From NCBI RefSeq assembly GCF_000270245.1, contig NC_015635.1, positions 3,596,001 to 3,660,000 on the forward strand: a stretch of 64,000 bases of DNA, read 5' to 3'. Origin of the DNA: Microlunatus phosphovorus NM-1 (lineage in GTDB: Bacteria; Actinomycetota; Actinomycetes; Propionibacteriales; Propionibacteriaceae). The number at the start of each line of letters is the position of its first letter. Position 1 is the first letter of the stretch. This document shows positions 41,092 to 50,801 of the stretch, piece after piece. Below the pieces are notes generated by a model. The model made no database searches, was not told the origin of the DNA, and saw only the letters and a program-made list of their open reading frames with translations. The translations under genes and the position numbers were made by a program.

Positions 41092-42594
41092 TCATGGCAC
41101 GTGTGGACCTCCCGTTCCGGTGCCGACGATCCTGAGGCGGCGGGTGTACGGAGCGGGGCCTGCGACCGTTGCCAGCAGCGTGGCGCTGAGCGGTCCCTGT
41201 CGCAGCGGCGCGAAGGTGACCGTGACCGCGAGGCGGCCGTCGGCCGGGATCACGGTCGAGACGGCGGGCCAACGGAAGCCGTTCGTCCTCGCCGATGGGA
41301 TCGTGACCGAGACCCCATCATCCGGCGATGGATTGACGATGCTGACCGTCTTGGTCGCGGTGCGTCCGAGCGGCAGCCCCTTGAAGTCCAGCTCGGCAGG
41401 CTCGAACTCGATCAGCGGAGCACCGGACCCGAGCAACGGCACCTCGACGGGGTCACCGCCGGTCACGCTGACCACCAGGGTCTCCCGCCGGGGCCCAACA
41501 CTGGTCGGCCGGAACCGGATCGGCATCCCCACCGACTCGCCGGCCTCGAGGGTCGTGTTCAGCGCGAACCGATGGAACACCGAACCCGACGGCGTACCGG
41601 GCGTGGTGATCTTCGCTCGGCCGGCACCGCGGTTGGTCAGCGTGATCGGGTCGGTGGCCCGGCCGCGGAGGGGTACGGACCCGAACGTGAGCGAGCCGGG
41701 CACCGCCACGATCGCCGGCCACGGACCGGTTCCGGCGCCGATGCCGATGACATTCACCTGCGTCTTCTCGCCGTCGACGGTCAACGTCAACGCTTCCCGG
41801 GCGGGCAGCACCGACACCGGAGTGAAGCGAATCGGGATGTCGATGAAGTCGCCCGGGGCCAGCCGAGTGGCACGGACCGGGAACCAGGCCAGCACCGACC
41901 CGCCTGGCGAACCGCTCACGGCGACGGTGGCAGCCGTCCGGCCGAGGTTGACCACGGTGCAGATCTCGGTCTCGCCGTGCCCGATCGGCACCTTCGCGAA
42001 GGTGACCGATTCGGGAAGCACGGCGATGTCCCTCGACGGGTACGCCACTGCGGTGAAGGTCCGGCCTTCGACGAACTGTCGGCCGGGGATCCCACAGATC
42101 CACGGGATCCGATTGCGGCGGTGGTCGGGGATGATGAAGCCGTCGGGGGTGATCGGATCGCTCAAGTTGGGGTCCGGAACGGCCACCTCGAAGTGGAGAT
42201 GCTGCCCATGGGCACAGCCGACATCGCCTTCGATGCCCAGCGGGGCACCCGCGGCCACCGGGCCGTCGAGCACCAGTCCGGCCGCGGTGGCGCTGCCCTG
42301 GCGCAAGTGGGTGTACTTGGTCCATTCGCCGTTCGGATGCTCCAGCCACACGTGGTTGTTGTCACACGGGTTGCCATCCGGCCGGTTCTGGTTGAACTGG
42401 TCGACGAGCCTGCGGACGATTCCGTCTGCCGCGGCGGCGATCCGATAGACCCCGTCGTCTCGACCCATCCCGACCAGGTCGTAGCGGGTCGGCGGGTAGT
42501 GGGATCCGGCGTCGCCGTTCACCCGGACGCGGGTGCCGTTGACGTATGGAACGCGGTAGACACCACGCGCGCGTCGTGACGCTTGCGAGGTCAT
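41092..42594 (-). CDS. M23-type (LytM-like) protein with tandem ASH/HYDIN-like Ig domains
   Basis: The 500-residue protein has an N-terminal LytM-type fold with NHVWLEHPNGEWTKYTHL (~residue 80) and the metal motif HGQHLHFEV (~residue 130). It then has about three repeats of a ~100-residue 'choice-of-anchor D' Ig-like unit (IAVLPESVTFAKVPIG, IVAVPGSLTFGSVPLRG, IEFEPAELDFKGLPLG). No signal peptide is visible, which is odd for a wall endopeptidase. Its start overlaps the FAD oxidoreductase stop by 4 bp (ATGA), making it the last gene of a three-gene operon with a LuxR-type regulator. Confidence 0.85.
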   Translation of the reverse strand: MTSQASRRARGVYRVPYVNGTRVRVNGDAGSHYPPTRYDLVGMGRDDGVYRIAAAADGIVRRLVDQFNQNRPDGNPCDNNHVWLEHPNGEWTKYTHLRQGSATAAGLVLDGPVAAGAPLGIEGDVGCAHGQHLHFEVAVPDPNLSDPITPDGFIIPDHRRNRIPWICGIPGRQFVEGRTFTAVAYPSRDIAVLPESVTFAKVPIGHGETEICTVVNLGRTAATVAVSGSPGGSVLAWFPVRATRLAPGDFIDIPIRFTPVSVLPAREALTLTVDGEKTQVNVIGIGAGTGPWPAIVAVPGSLTFGSVPLRGRATDPITLTNRGAGRAKITTPGTPSGSVFHRFALNTTLEAGESVGMPIRFRPTSVGPRRETLVVSVTGGDPVEVPLLGSGAPLIEFEPAELDFKGLPLGRTATKTVSIVNPSPDDGVSVTIPSARTNGFRWPAVSTVIPADGRLAVTVTFAPLRQGPLSATLLATVAGPAPYTRRLRIVGTGTGGPHVP

Positions 42595-44006
42595 GAGATC
42601 GCATCCGGGGGGATGTTCTGGTTGATGTGGAAGGTGTTGTCCGGGTCATAGCGGCGCTTGACCTCGACCAGTCGGGCGAAGTTGTCGCGGTAGCTGGCGC
42701 GCACCCGGTCCAGGCCCTCGTCATCCATCATCATGTTGACATAGCCGCCGCCGACCGAATGCGGATGAAGGGCGTCGTGGTAGTCGCGGGCCCAGCTCGC
42801 CACCGACGCGAGCTTGGCCGGGTCCGGATCGACCCCGACGATCACCTGGGCATACTTCGCCTGCCGATGGGCGTACGCGGTCGCGCCAGCTGGCACGCGT
42901 CCGGCGGCACCGCTGACCGGATAGAGATGCATCGTCGACTGCGGCGACGGCAATTCGGTTCCGTGTTCCAGGTGCACCGCGATCGCCTCGTCGGTCAGCT
43001 CGTCGACGAAGTCGGTCCGCCAATACCACTGCAGCCCGGCCGGGAAGAGCGGATCGAAGATCGACTGCAGCGCCGGCCATGGCACCTCGCCGACCCCGTC
43101 CAGCAGCGGGTCGAGGTCTCGCAACGGCGCCAGCAGCTGTCTCGCCTCGGCCAGCGGACCATTGTGGCACCACATGATCGCCGCAACCGTGCGTCCGCGC
43201 AGGTCCGCCGGGAAGTCGTCCACGGCCGGCACGCTGAGAAACCCGAACCAGCCGTTCAAGCTCTCCGATGCGGAGTCGAGCAGCTCGTCCCAGGCCCGCA
43301 GCACCTCCGCGCCGCGGGCGGCATCGAAGAACATCGGTCCCGCGGCGACGGTTCGTACCGGATGGGCACCGAAGGTGAAGGAGGTGACGACCCCGAAGTT
43401 GCCACCGCCGCCGCGGACCGCCCAGAACAGGTCGGGGCGACGATCGGCATCGGCAGTGACCAGCGTGCCGTCGGACAAGACCACGTCGACGGCCAGCAGG
43501 GAGTCGATGGTGAGTCCGAACTGCCGGCTGAGGTAGCCGATGCCGCCGCCCAGGGTGAGACCGCCGACACCGGTGGAGGAGATGAAGCCACTCGGCACCG
43601 CCAGCCCGAACGGGTGCGTGGCGTGGTCGACGTCGCCCCAGACGGCTCCGCCGTCGACCCGCACCAGGCGTTCAGCTGGGTCGACGTGGACCGACCGCAT
43701 CGGGGTGAGGTCGACGACCAGGGCGTCGTCCCACACCCCGAGACCGCCGGCGTTGTGGCCGCCGCCGCGGACGGCGATGGTGAGGTCGGCGGCACGTGCG
43801 GCCCTGACGGCGGCCATCACGTCCGCGGCGTCGACGCACCGGGCGACGAGTCGGGGGTACCGGTCGATCGCGCCGTTGTAGACCGCGCGGGCGGCGTCGT
43901 AGCCCGCGTCCCCGGGCTCGATCAACTCGCCGCGAAACCCCGGGATCTCGACCCGGGACGCGGCGTTCGGCGATGTGTGAGTGGTCAGGTCTGTCGTCAT
44001 GTCCAT
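42591..44006 (-). CDS. FAD-binding oxidoreductase, BBE (berberine bridge enzyme)-like
   Basis: The 471-residue protein has a PCMH/VAO-type FAD domain with the likely covalent-flavin His in IAVRGGGHNAGGLG (~residue 83), the VGGLTLGGGIGYLSRQFG segment, and RGGGGNFGVVTSFTF. It closes with the BBE C-terminal motif RRYDPDNTFHINQNI. The Cys used for the second flavin link in bicovalent members is absent, so it is monocovalent at most. It oxidises a small organic substrate that cannot be named. It begins 4 bp after the LuxR-type gene stop. Confidence 0.93.
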   Translation of the reverse strand: MDMTTDLTTHTSPNAASRVEIPGFRGELIEPGDAGYDAARAVYNGAIDRYPRLVARCVDAADVMAAVRAARAADLTIAVRGGGHNAGGLGVWDDALVVDLTPMRSVHVDPAERLVRVDGGAVWGDVDHATHPFGLAVPSGFISSTGVGGLTLGGGIGYLSRQFGLTIDSLLAVDVVLSDGTLVTADADRRPDLFWAVRGGGGNFGVVTSFTFGAHPVRTVAAGPMFFDAARGAEVLRAWDELLDSASESLNGWFGFLSVPAVDDFPADLRGRTVAAIMWCHNGPLAEARQLLAPLRDLDPLLDGVGEVPWPALQSIFDPLFPAGLQWYWRTDFVDELTDEAIAVHLEHGTELPSPQSTMHLYPVSGAAGRVPAGATAYAHRQAKYAQVIVGVDPDPAKLASVASWARDYHDALHPHSVGGGYVNMMMDDEGLDRVRASYRDNFARLVEVKRRYDPDNTFHINQNIPPDAIS

Positions 44007-44010
44007 GACG

Positions 44011-46659
44011 CTAGGAACCGACCGACCTCACCGGTATCGGGAGGGCACCCCCCAAGATGGCCCGGCGCCACCCAGGTTTTGGCCGGCCCGTGTCGATTCC
44101 GAGCCGGCGGGCGACGGCGGCAGCGTCCGCGCGCGAGGTGACGCCCAGCTTGCCGAACACCGCGCCGAGATGGTGCTCGACGGTCTTCGGCGAGAGTACA
44201 AGGCGCCGAGCGATGTCGGAGTTGGACATGCCCCGCTCCAGCAGCCGGAGCACCTCGAGCTGCCGGTCGGTCAAGCCCGCCGGATTGACGCGGGTGCTGC
44301 GCGCCCGTCCTCGCGGGACACTCGCCACACCGAGCTCGCGCAGCCGCGCCCGTGCGAACGGAAGCACCCCCACGGCACCGATCCGGTCCAGCAGCTCGAT
44401 GGCGTCGGTGACATCGCCGGCATCGTCCGAGCCGAGCAACGCGAGCGCCTGCTGGTACGGCTCGCCGAGCATCGCCCAGACTGCGCCGGCCTCGCGTGCC
44501 CGACCCGCTACCGCGAGCGCGTACGGCTCGGCCAGCCGATCCGGCACGGCGTCGAGCACCCCGGCGCGCCAGCGCCACTCAGCCAGCTCACTGAACTCCC
44601 ACGGCGTGCCGCGTCGCAGCGCCAGCCGGTACGTGTCGCGAGTCGCCTCGTCCATCGCTGCCCCGTCGCCGTGCAGCCATGCCCACTCGGCGCGGAGGCT
44701 CGCCATCGGCCGCAGCCGCTGCAGCTCGTCCGTCGCCTGGGCGACACGCCAGCCCTCGGCCAGCAGCGCGACCGGATCGTCGACATCACACCGTACGGCG
44801 ATGGCCGCGCGCACGAACAATGACGGTGCACGATTGGCGTTGGGCGCCTGTTCCACCAACGTCGCCGCCAACGCCAGCTCGCCGCGCGCCAGCGCCAGCA
44901 GGGCGCGGGTGACCTGGAGATAGTCGATGTAGATCGACATCTCTCGCTCCCGGGCCAACGCCATCGCCTGCTCGACCAACTCCATCGCGTCGGGGATCCG
45001 GTGGTTGGTCATGCAGCGCCAGGTGGCGTTGGTGAGCGCGCGACATGCCGTGTCGTCGTGGCCGAGCGCAGCCGCATATCGGGCCGTCTGCTTCAACTGC
45101 TCCAACCCCGCGTCGAGATCGCGCTGAGCCACTGCGCTGGCGATGTTGACCTGGGCGTGGGTGAGGGTCTCGACGTCGCCGACCGCCTGCGCGATCACCG
45201 CTGCACGCTCGCCCTGTCGGATGGCCTCGTCGTCGCGCTGGGCGAGCATCGCGAGCTGGGACTGAATGCTGAGCGCCATGGCGAGCTCACGGCACGGGGG
45301 ATCGTCTCCGATCGCAGCTACGAGCACCGCGACGGCCTCATCCGCCGCAGCCTCGGCACCGGCTCGGTCGCCATAGACCCACCGCACCCGCGCGAGCCAG
45401 CCCAGCGTGTGGCCGACCCGGCGCGGATCGCCCAGCTCACGCCGAATGGCCAGCGCACGTTCGCGAGCACGCACCGCAGGCTCCTGCCTCCCGGCCCGAT
45501 ACGACTCGGTCGAATAGTCCTCGAGCACATCGGCCAATACGCGCGGAGCCAGCATCGTCGCGTGCGCCAGCACCTGACCCAGCAGGTCGGCCGCTTCCCG
45601 GTGGGAGTTCGACGCGGCGGCGCTCGTCGCGGCGGCGAGACCGTGCCGGATCACCGCGGCCGCGTCGCCGGCCCGCCAGGCATGGTGGGCAAGTCGGGCA
45701 TCGGGCGCATCGGCAGCAACCAGCTCGCGCAGCACCGCACGGTTGTGCTCGGTGCGTTGCTGCCCGGACAGCGACTCCTCGATGGCTCGCCGGGCGAGCT
45801 CGTGCCGGAAGCTGATGCCCTCGCGCGTGACGACCAGCAGTCCGTACCTCTCACCCGCCGCGACATCGGCGGCCCCTTCGAGGCATGCCTCGACCAGCCA
45901 CTGCTCCGCCCGGCCGGGCACGACGCTCACCAACTCGGCTGTGGCTCGGGCGCCGGAGGGAAGCCGAGCGAACCGACCGAGCACCGATTCCCGGACGCTG
46001 GCCGGCACCCGGCTGGTCCCCGCCGTCAGCGCCTCGGTGACGAAGAACGGGTTGCCTCCGGTGACGCGGTGCACCGCTTCCGCGTCGACTCCGGGTGCCG
46101 CAAGTCGACGTACCGCGGCCAAGCTGAGCGGCGCCAGGCCGATCCGCCGGCAGTGCGAAGGTGGCGCGGCGGCCAAGGTGCGGTGCAGCGGGTGATCGGC
46201 GGGCAACTCGTCGTCGCGGAACGTCAACAGCAGCAGCAACCGCATTTCCGACACCCGCCGTGCGAGATAGGTCAGCACGTCCAGTGTCGCCTGGTCGGCC
46301 CAGTGGACGTCGTCGATGACACAGATGGTCGGTTCGCTCCGCAAGGCGTCGTACAGGGCTCGGCCGGGATGATCGCCCAGCTCGACACGATCACCGCGCG
46401 TGGCCAGGCCGTCGACGAGTTCGCGGACCGCACCCAGCGGGGGTGCGGCGGCGAGGTCGTCGCAACGGCCGAGCAGCACCCGGCGGTCCGAGTCCAATCC
46501 GGCGCAGTAAGCGCGGATCAGGCTGGTCTTTCCGATCCCGGCCTCCCCGTGCACGAGCACCAGCCGGCCACCGCCACGGTCCAAGACGTCCGTGGCCGCG
46601 GCGAGTTCGGATCTCGCGCCGGAGCGTTCCAGCAGACCCGGCTGATCCGTATCGACCAT
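44011..46659 (-). CDS. Large LuxR-family ATPase regulator (LAL type)
   Basis: The 882-residue protein has a Walker A motif VLVHGEAGIGKTSL (~residue 38), Walker B ICVIDDVHWAD (~115), and a long TPR-like helical middle. A C-terminal LuxR helix-turn-helix reads LTDRQLEVLRLLERGMSNSDIARRLVLSPKTVEHHLG (~815-850). LAL proteins are ATP-dependent activators, often of nearby clusters. It is upstream of, and nearly abuts, the FAD oxidoreductase and M23 genes, which are its probable targets. It is divergent from the RHH/PIN pair. Confidence 0.95.
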   Translation of the reverse strand: MVDTDQPGLLERSGARSELAAATDVLDRGGGRLVLVHGEAGIGKTSLIRAYCAGLDSDRRVLLGRCDDLAAAPPLGAVRELVDGLATRGDRVELGDHPGRALYDALRSEPTICVIDDVHWADQATLDVLTYLARRVSEMRLLLLLTFRDDELPADHPLHRTLAAAPPSHCRRIGLAPLSLAAVRRLAAPGVDAEAVHRVTGGNPFFVTEALTAGTSRVPASVRESVLGRFARLPSGARATAELVSVVPGRAEQWLVEACLEGAADVAAGERYGLLVVTREGISFRHELARRAIEESLSGQQRTEHNRAVLRELVAADAPDARLAHHAWRAGDAAAVIRHGLAAATSAAASNSHREAADLLGQVLAHATMLAPRVLADVLEDYSTESYRAGRQEPAVRARERALAIRRELGDPRRVGHTLGWLARVRWVYGDRAGAEAAADEAVAVLVAAIGDDPPCRELAMALSIQSQLAMLAQRDDEAIRQGERAAVIAQAVGDVETLTHAQVNIASAVAQRDLDAGLEQLKQTARYAAALGHDDTACRALTNATWRCMTNHRIPDAMELVEQAMALAREREMSIYIDYLQVTRALLALARGELALAATLVEQAPNANRAPSLFVRAAIAVRCDVDDPVALLAEGWRVAQATDELQRLRPMASLRAEWAWLHGDGAAMDEATRDTYRLALRRGTPWEFSELAEWRWRAGVLDAVPDRLAEPYALAVAGRAREAGAVWAMLGEPYQQALALLGSDDAGDVTDAIELLDRIGAVGVLPFARARLRELGVASVPRGRARSTRVNPAGLTDRQLEVLRLLERGMSNSDIARRLVLSPKTVEHHLGAVFGKLGVTSRADAAAVARRLGIDTGRPKPGWRRAILGGALPIPVRSVGS

Positions 46660-46717
46660 CCAGCCTCCCGCAGCCGATGCAACGCGGGGTTCTCCCCTGT
46701 CGGTGGCCCTTATCCGT

Positions 46718-46772
46718 TACTGCGGATTTGACAGTACCTCTGAATACCCCCGCAAAGCCTCCTACCGCAGTA
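46718..46772. promoter_or_regulatory. Split inverted repeat in the LuxR / RHH-PIN divergent region
   Basis: TACTGCGG (46718-46725) and CCGCAGTA (46765-46772) are exact complements. A TTGACA box (46728-46733) lies between them, and TAGACT (46774-46779) lies 6 bp before the antitoxin ATG. This suits an autoregulated antitoxin promoter with a short or absent leader. Confidence 0.45.
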
Positions 46773-46785
46773 GTAGACTTCTGCC

Positions 46786-47046
46786 ATGCCTCGTGGAAAC
46801 CCATCGCGCAAGCTTGCGATCAGCGTCGAATCTGGTGTCGCCCGGCAGGTGGAGACCGCGGCCGCCGAGGATGGCGTGAGCGTGTCCGCCTGGATGACCG
46901 AGGCCGCGCGTCGAGCGCTACGGATCCGCGATGGCCTCGCCGCCGTGGCTGAGTGGGAACGGGAGCACGGCGAACTCACCGATGAGGAGATGGCCGCCGC
47001 CCGAGCACGGATCGCCGGAGCTTCGACGTTGCGCGCCTCGGCGTAA
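46786..47046 (+). CDS. Ribbon-helix-helix antitoxin (VapB/CopG-like)
   Basis: The 86-residue protein begins MPRGNPSRKLAISVESGVARQVETAAAEDGVSVSAWMTEAARRAL, the beta-strand and two helices of an RHH fold, and ends in an acidic/Ala-rich tail. It precedes the PIN gene by 17 bp in the usual antitoxin-toxin order. The RHH should bind the upstream dyad and the tail should bind the toxin. Confidence 0.88.
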   Translation: MPRGNPSRKLAISVESGVARQVETAAAEDGVSVSAWMTEAARRALRIRDGLAAVAEWEREHGELTDEEMAAARARIAGASTLRASA

Positions 47047-47063
47047 ACCGCGGTGCATGCCGA

Positions 47064-47441
47064 ATGAGCACCGTGTACGACGCCGCCGCCCTGATCGCGG
47101 CCGAATCGAACAACCGACGCATCTGGGCCGAACACCGAGCCCGCCTTGAGTTGGGGATCGAGCCGATCACCACGGCGCCAGTCGTTGCTCAGGTCAGCCG
47201 GTCACCACGCGAGGTCCAACTTCGGCGATTTCTTCGTGGCTGCCGGCTGGTCGCCCTTACTCCCGACGACGCGCATCGGATCGGCATACTCCTCGCCGCG
47301 ACCGGCACTTCCGATGTCATCGATGCCCACGTAGCGCTTGTCGCCTCGGACGAGCGGGCCGACATCTGGACGTCCGATCCCGAGGACCTACGCAGCCTGG
47401 CGCGGCACACCGATCACCCGGCAGGGATCCAGCAGGTCTGA
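47064..47441 (+). CDS. PIN-domain (VapC-like) toxin
   Basis: The 125-residue protein has the PIN acidic residues in VYDAAALIAAE (Asp and Glu near the N-terminus), DVIDAHVALVA (~residue 90) and TSDPEDLRSLA near the C-terminus. It is expected to be an Mg-dependent endoribonuclease neutralised by the adjacent RHH protein. Start is ATG 47064. It converges with the YceI gene. Confidence 0.87.
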   Translation: MSTVYDAAALIAAESNNRRIWAEHRARLELGIEPITTAPVVAQVSRSPREVQLRRFLRGCRLVALTPDDAHRIGILLAATGTSDVIDAHVALVASDERADIWTSDPEDLRSLARHTDHPAGIQQV

Positions 47442-47463
47442 CCACCTGGCGGGAGGTCGTCGG

Positions 47464-48201
47464 CTACTGCTGTTCCAGCTCGACCAGGAACTCGACCTGG
47501 CCGGAGTCCTCGACCTTGACGAACCCGAGGTTCGGCGCCTGGATGCCCCAGTCGGCGAAGGTGACGTCGATCGAACCGGAGGCCCGGACCGAGTCGCCGG
47601 CCCGCACGACCTCGATGGTGGCGGTCACGGGACGGGACGCACCGGCCAGTTCCAGGTTCCCGGTGGCCTTGACCTTGACCGCTTTGGCACCGATCTCGGG
47701 CAGCTCGACAGGCTTGGTCAGCGTGAAGGTCGCCGTGGGGTGCTCGTCGGTTTGCATCGCGTTCGAACGGAAGTAGGTGTCTCGTCGGTCCGTGTCGGTG
47801 GCTACCGAGGCGACATCCACCTCGATCTCAGCAGCGGTGAGCTCGTTGCCGGCGATCTCGATCGTGCCGCTCACCTTGTCGGTCCGGCCGACCACCGTGA
47901 CGTCTTGTCCGTTGAGCACCTCATCCACCCGGTAGCCGGCCTCCGACCCGTCGGAGACCTCCCAGGTTCCGTCGTCGTCACTGGCCGCGCTCGCGCTCGG
48001 AGTGTCGGCCGCACTCGGCGATCCTGAGGCATCGGCACTGCCGGTTGGTGAGGCCGTCGGTGAACTGGTCACCGAGAGCGGCGGCGGCGCCGCGGATTGG
48101 GTCCGCGCATAGATGATCGGGCCGATGATCGCGGCCAGGATCACGACGACGACGCCGGACAGGACAGCGATCAGGATGCGCTTCTTCTTGGACGGGGGCA
48201 C
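47464..48201 (-). CDS. YceI-family protein with membrane anchor
   Basis: The 245-residue protein has a basic start (MPPSKKKRIL) and one hydrophobic segment (~9-31, IAVLSGVVVVILAAIIGPIIY). A Ser/Ala/Pro-rich linker (~37-75) leads to the YceI lipocalin-like barrel (YRVDEVL, TVVGRTDKVSGTIEI, RDTYFRSNAMQTDEHPTATF). YceI proteins bind isoprenoid-like lipids. Here it is probably anchored on the outer membrane face. Confidence 0.9.
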   Translation of the reverse strand: MPPSKKKRILIAVLSGVVVVILAAIIGPIIYARTQSAAPPPLSVTSSPTASPTGSADASGSPSAADTPSASAASDDDGTWEVSDGSEAGYRVDEVLNGQDVTVVGRTDKVSGTIEIAGNELTAAEIEVDVASVATDTDRRDTYFRSNAMQTDEHPTATFTLTKPVELPEIGAKAVKVKATGNLELAGASRPVTATIEVVRAGDSVRASGSIDVTFADWGIQAPNLGFVKVEDSGQVEFLVELEQQ

Positions 48202-48549
48202 CGAAACTCCTCGGGGGTGGGCGACGGCTGGTCACCAGAGCGGGGAGGGAAGGGGGGTCTTCGTCCTCAATGGTTGATCGTTCATCTATTTACTTTTCAC
48301 TCGACACCAACGGCTTGCCTTGTCCACCGGTTCCCCATGTGACGCACGCCACGGCGTCAGTTGTCACTCGTTGCTCGGCCACTCGCGACGGGACCCACTA
48401 CATCAACCTTCATCTCGCCGATACACCGACGTAACGACCGCCTCCTACGTTCGACGTCAACCAAGCACCGATGCCGAGGCATCGAGAGGAACAGACCAGC
48501 ACCAACGTCACCAGCCAGCCGAGAACGAGCCAGCCGAGAGTGAGGCGGA
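48202..48549. other. Divergent spacer between YceI and GH92 genes
   Basis: There is no convincing gene. The stretch holds an AT-richer patch (about 48268-48300), and a direct repeat AGCCAGCCGAGA (twice at about 48510-48540). GTGAGGCGGA just before the GH92 ATG may serve as its ribosome binding site. Promoters for both flanking genes must lie here, but none could be placed with confidence. Confidence 0.4.
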
Positions 48550-50787
48550 ATGTTCGAGTACGTGGATCCGTTCGTCGGCTCCGGCGCGTCCGATCTGCCT
48601 TCTCCGCACGGGCTGGCCGCAACCTGGTGGTCGCCGAAACCCCAGATCGGCAACACCCACCCGAGCGCGACGTACCCCTTCGGGATGGTGTCGGCCGGTG
48701 CCTACTCGGGGGCCTATCCGACTGGCTACGGCCTGTACGAGCTGAACACCGAAGGCGTGCCACCGCGCATGTACGAGGAGCTGATCGCCTCCGGGTTCAC
48801 CCACTTTCACCAATCAGGCACCGGGGCGATCCGCAAGTACTACAACTACTTCCGCGTGACGCCGATGCTGGAGCCGCTCGACGCCCTGGGCAGCACCTGG
48901 CAACTGCTCGACGAGGTCGCCGAGCCCGGCTACTACGCGGCCACGCTGTCCTCGGGGATCCGCTGCGAGGTGACCGTCGGCCCACGCAGCGCGGTGCACC
49001 GCTACACCTTTCCCGAGCATCACGACGCCCGGATCGTCATCGACCTGTCCCTCGGTGGCCTGCAGATCCCGTACGGCGCCACAGTCCCGCTGCGGGCATT
49101 GCTCGAGACGGTCGGACCGGGGGCGGCTCAGGCCGAGGTGGTGCTCGAGGGCGCACCCCTCGCGGTCCGGATGGAATGCGACAGCCCGGGCTTCCACCAA
49201 CTGCTCTGGTACGACCGGCGGCTGGTCCCGGGCGGCACCCGGCTCGACTTCGACCGCATCCGACCCACCACATTGCGTCCGTTCGGCCTGATGTGGCGTG
49301 GTCCGACCCAAGCCGGCCAGGTCGTGGAGCTACGGTTCGGTTTCTCCCTCCGTGGTGTCGGGCAGGCGACCGAGAATCTCCGCACCGACTGCGGCACCGG
49401 GGCGTACCGCTTCGACGCCCGCCGGTCCGACACCGCCGCCGTCTGGCGAGAACATCTCGACACGGTCGCCGTCGACACCGGCTCCGACAGTCGGCGGAGA
49501 GTTTTCTCGACCGCGCTCTACCACTCGCTGATCAAGCCCTGCTTTGCCTCCGGCGAGAGCCCGTTCTGGCCGTCGGACGGGCCCTTCGTGTTCGACATCT
49601 GCACGATGTGGGACATCTACCGGACTCAGCTACCGCTGATCACCGCGCTCTTCCCGGAGCGCGCCGTCGAACTGGCCAACGCCTTGCTCAGCATCTGCGA
49701 GGAGGAGGGCAATCTCCCGATCGGCTATCGGATGGCCAAAGGGGCAGATCGGTTCTCTCGCCAGGGCAGCGCGCTCGCGCACACGTTCCTCGCCGATCTC
49801 TGTCAGCTGGGGATGCCTGGCATCGACTGGGAGTGGGCCCTCTGCCACCTCGATGCCGACCTCCGCCGGTCGTACGGCGAGGAGTACCTGCTGCACGGGA
49901 TCACGCACCCGGTGACCCACACCTTGGATCTCTCCGTCGGCTATCGCAGCACCGCGGTGGTCGCCCGCCACCTCGGCGACAACCGGCATGCCGAACAGCT
50001 CGAAGCTCTGGCGACTCGCTGGGTGAATGCGTACGACCCGGCGACCGGACTCTTGGTCGACTCGACCTTCTACGAGGGCGGTCGCTGGAACTACTCCTTC
50101 CGTCTGCTGCCCGACATGGCGACCCGGATCGGGCTGGCCGGCGGGGATGAGCGCTTCGTGTCCTTGCTGGACGCGTTCTTCGGGTACGGCGCCGATCCGG
50201 TCAAGCCGCCCGGTGAGCGGCCCGGACTCGAGGAGCTGGCCGCAGGCTCGGCCCTCAACCGGTTCGAGGGACTCAACAACGAGCCGGACCTGGAAGCACC
50301 GTGGGCCTATCACTACGCCGGTCGGCCGGACCGGACCGCAGAAGTCGTGCACGCCGCAGTCAACAACCAGTTCGGTCTGGGTCGCGGCGGGCTTCCCGGC
50401 AACGACGACTCCGGCGGCCTCAGTTCCTGGTATGTGTGGGCCAGCCTCGGCCTGTTCCCGATCGCCGGCCAGAGCCGCTATCTGCTCAACGCCCCCTCCT
50501 TCTCCGAGGCACGGCTGACGATCGGCGGCCGAGATCTGGAGATCGAGACGATCGGCTTCGTCGAGCCCGAACCGGAGGGTCCGGCCTCCTACGTCCAGTC
50601 GGCGAGCTTTAACGGCCAGCCGCTGGCCCGGTCCTGGCTGTCCGCCCAAGAGCTGCACGCCGGTGGCCGGCTGGTCGTCACCCTCGGCCCCGAGCCCAGC
50701 GGCTGGGGTCACGACCACCGACCCGACGCCCTTCGATCCAACACCCGTCAAGCCAGCCCCGAGATGTTGTCCAGCACCGCCCTCTGA
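48550..50787 (+). CDS. Glycoside hydrolase family 92 (alpha-mannosidase-type)
   Basis: The 745-residue protein shows the GH92 hallmarks: VDPFVGSG near the start, NTHPSATYPFGMVS, SGFTHFHQSGTG, a central FDICTMWDIYRTQLPLITALFPE, GITHPVTHTLD, and GLPGNDDSGGLSSWYVWASLGLFP with its catalytic acidic residues (~615). GH92 enzymes are calcium-dependent exo-mannosidases acting on alpha-mannosides. No signal peptide is visible, so it appears cytoplasmic. A GT4 glycosyltransferase gene follows 14 bp later on the same strand. The mannoside source is unknown. Confidence 0.93.
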   Translation: MFEYVDPFVGSGASDLPSPHGLAATWWSPKPQIGNTHPSATYPFGMVSAGAYSGAYPTGYGLYELNTEGVPPRMYEELIASGFTHFHQSGTGAIRKYYNYFRVTPMLEPLDALGSTWQLLDEVAEPGYYAATLSSGIRCEVTVGPRSAVHRYTFPEHHDARIVIDLSLGGLQIPYGATVPLRALLETVGPGAAQAEVVLEGAPLAVRMECDSPGFHQLLWYDRRLVPGGTRLDFDRIRPTTLRPFGLMWRGPTQAGQVVELRFGFSLRGVGQATENLRTDCGTGAYRFDARRSDTAAVWREHLDTVAVDTGSDSRRRVFSTALYHSLIKPCFASGESPFWPSDGPFVFDICTMWDIYRTQLPLITALFPERAVELANALLSICEEEGNLPIGYRMAKGADRFSRQGSALAHTFLADLCQLGMPGIDWEWALCHLDADLRRSYGEEYLLHGITHPVTHTLDLSVGYRSTAVVARHLGDNRHAEQLEALATRWVNAYDPATGLLVDSTFYEGGRWNYSFRLLPDMATRIGLAGGDERFVSLLDAFFGYGADPVKPPGERPGLEELAAGSALNRFEGLNNEPDLEAPWAYHYAGRPDRTAEVVHAAVNNQFGLGRGGLPGNDDSGGLSSWYVWASLGLFPIAGQSRYLLNAPSFSEARLTIGGRDLEIETIGFVEPEPEGPASYVQSASFNGQPLARSWLSAQELHAGGRLVVTLGPEPSGWGHDHRPDALRSNTRQASPEMLSSTAL

Positions 50788-50801
50788 GTGGAGGTAACAC
50801 C

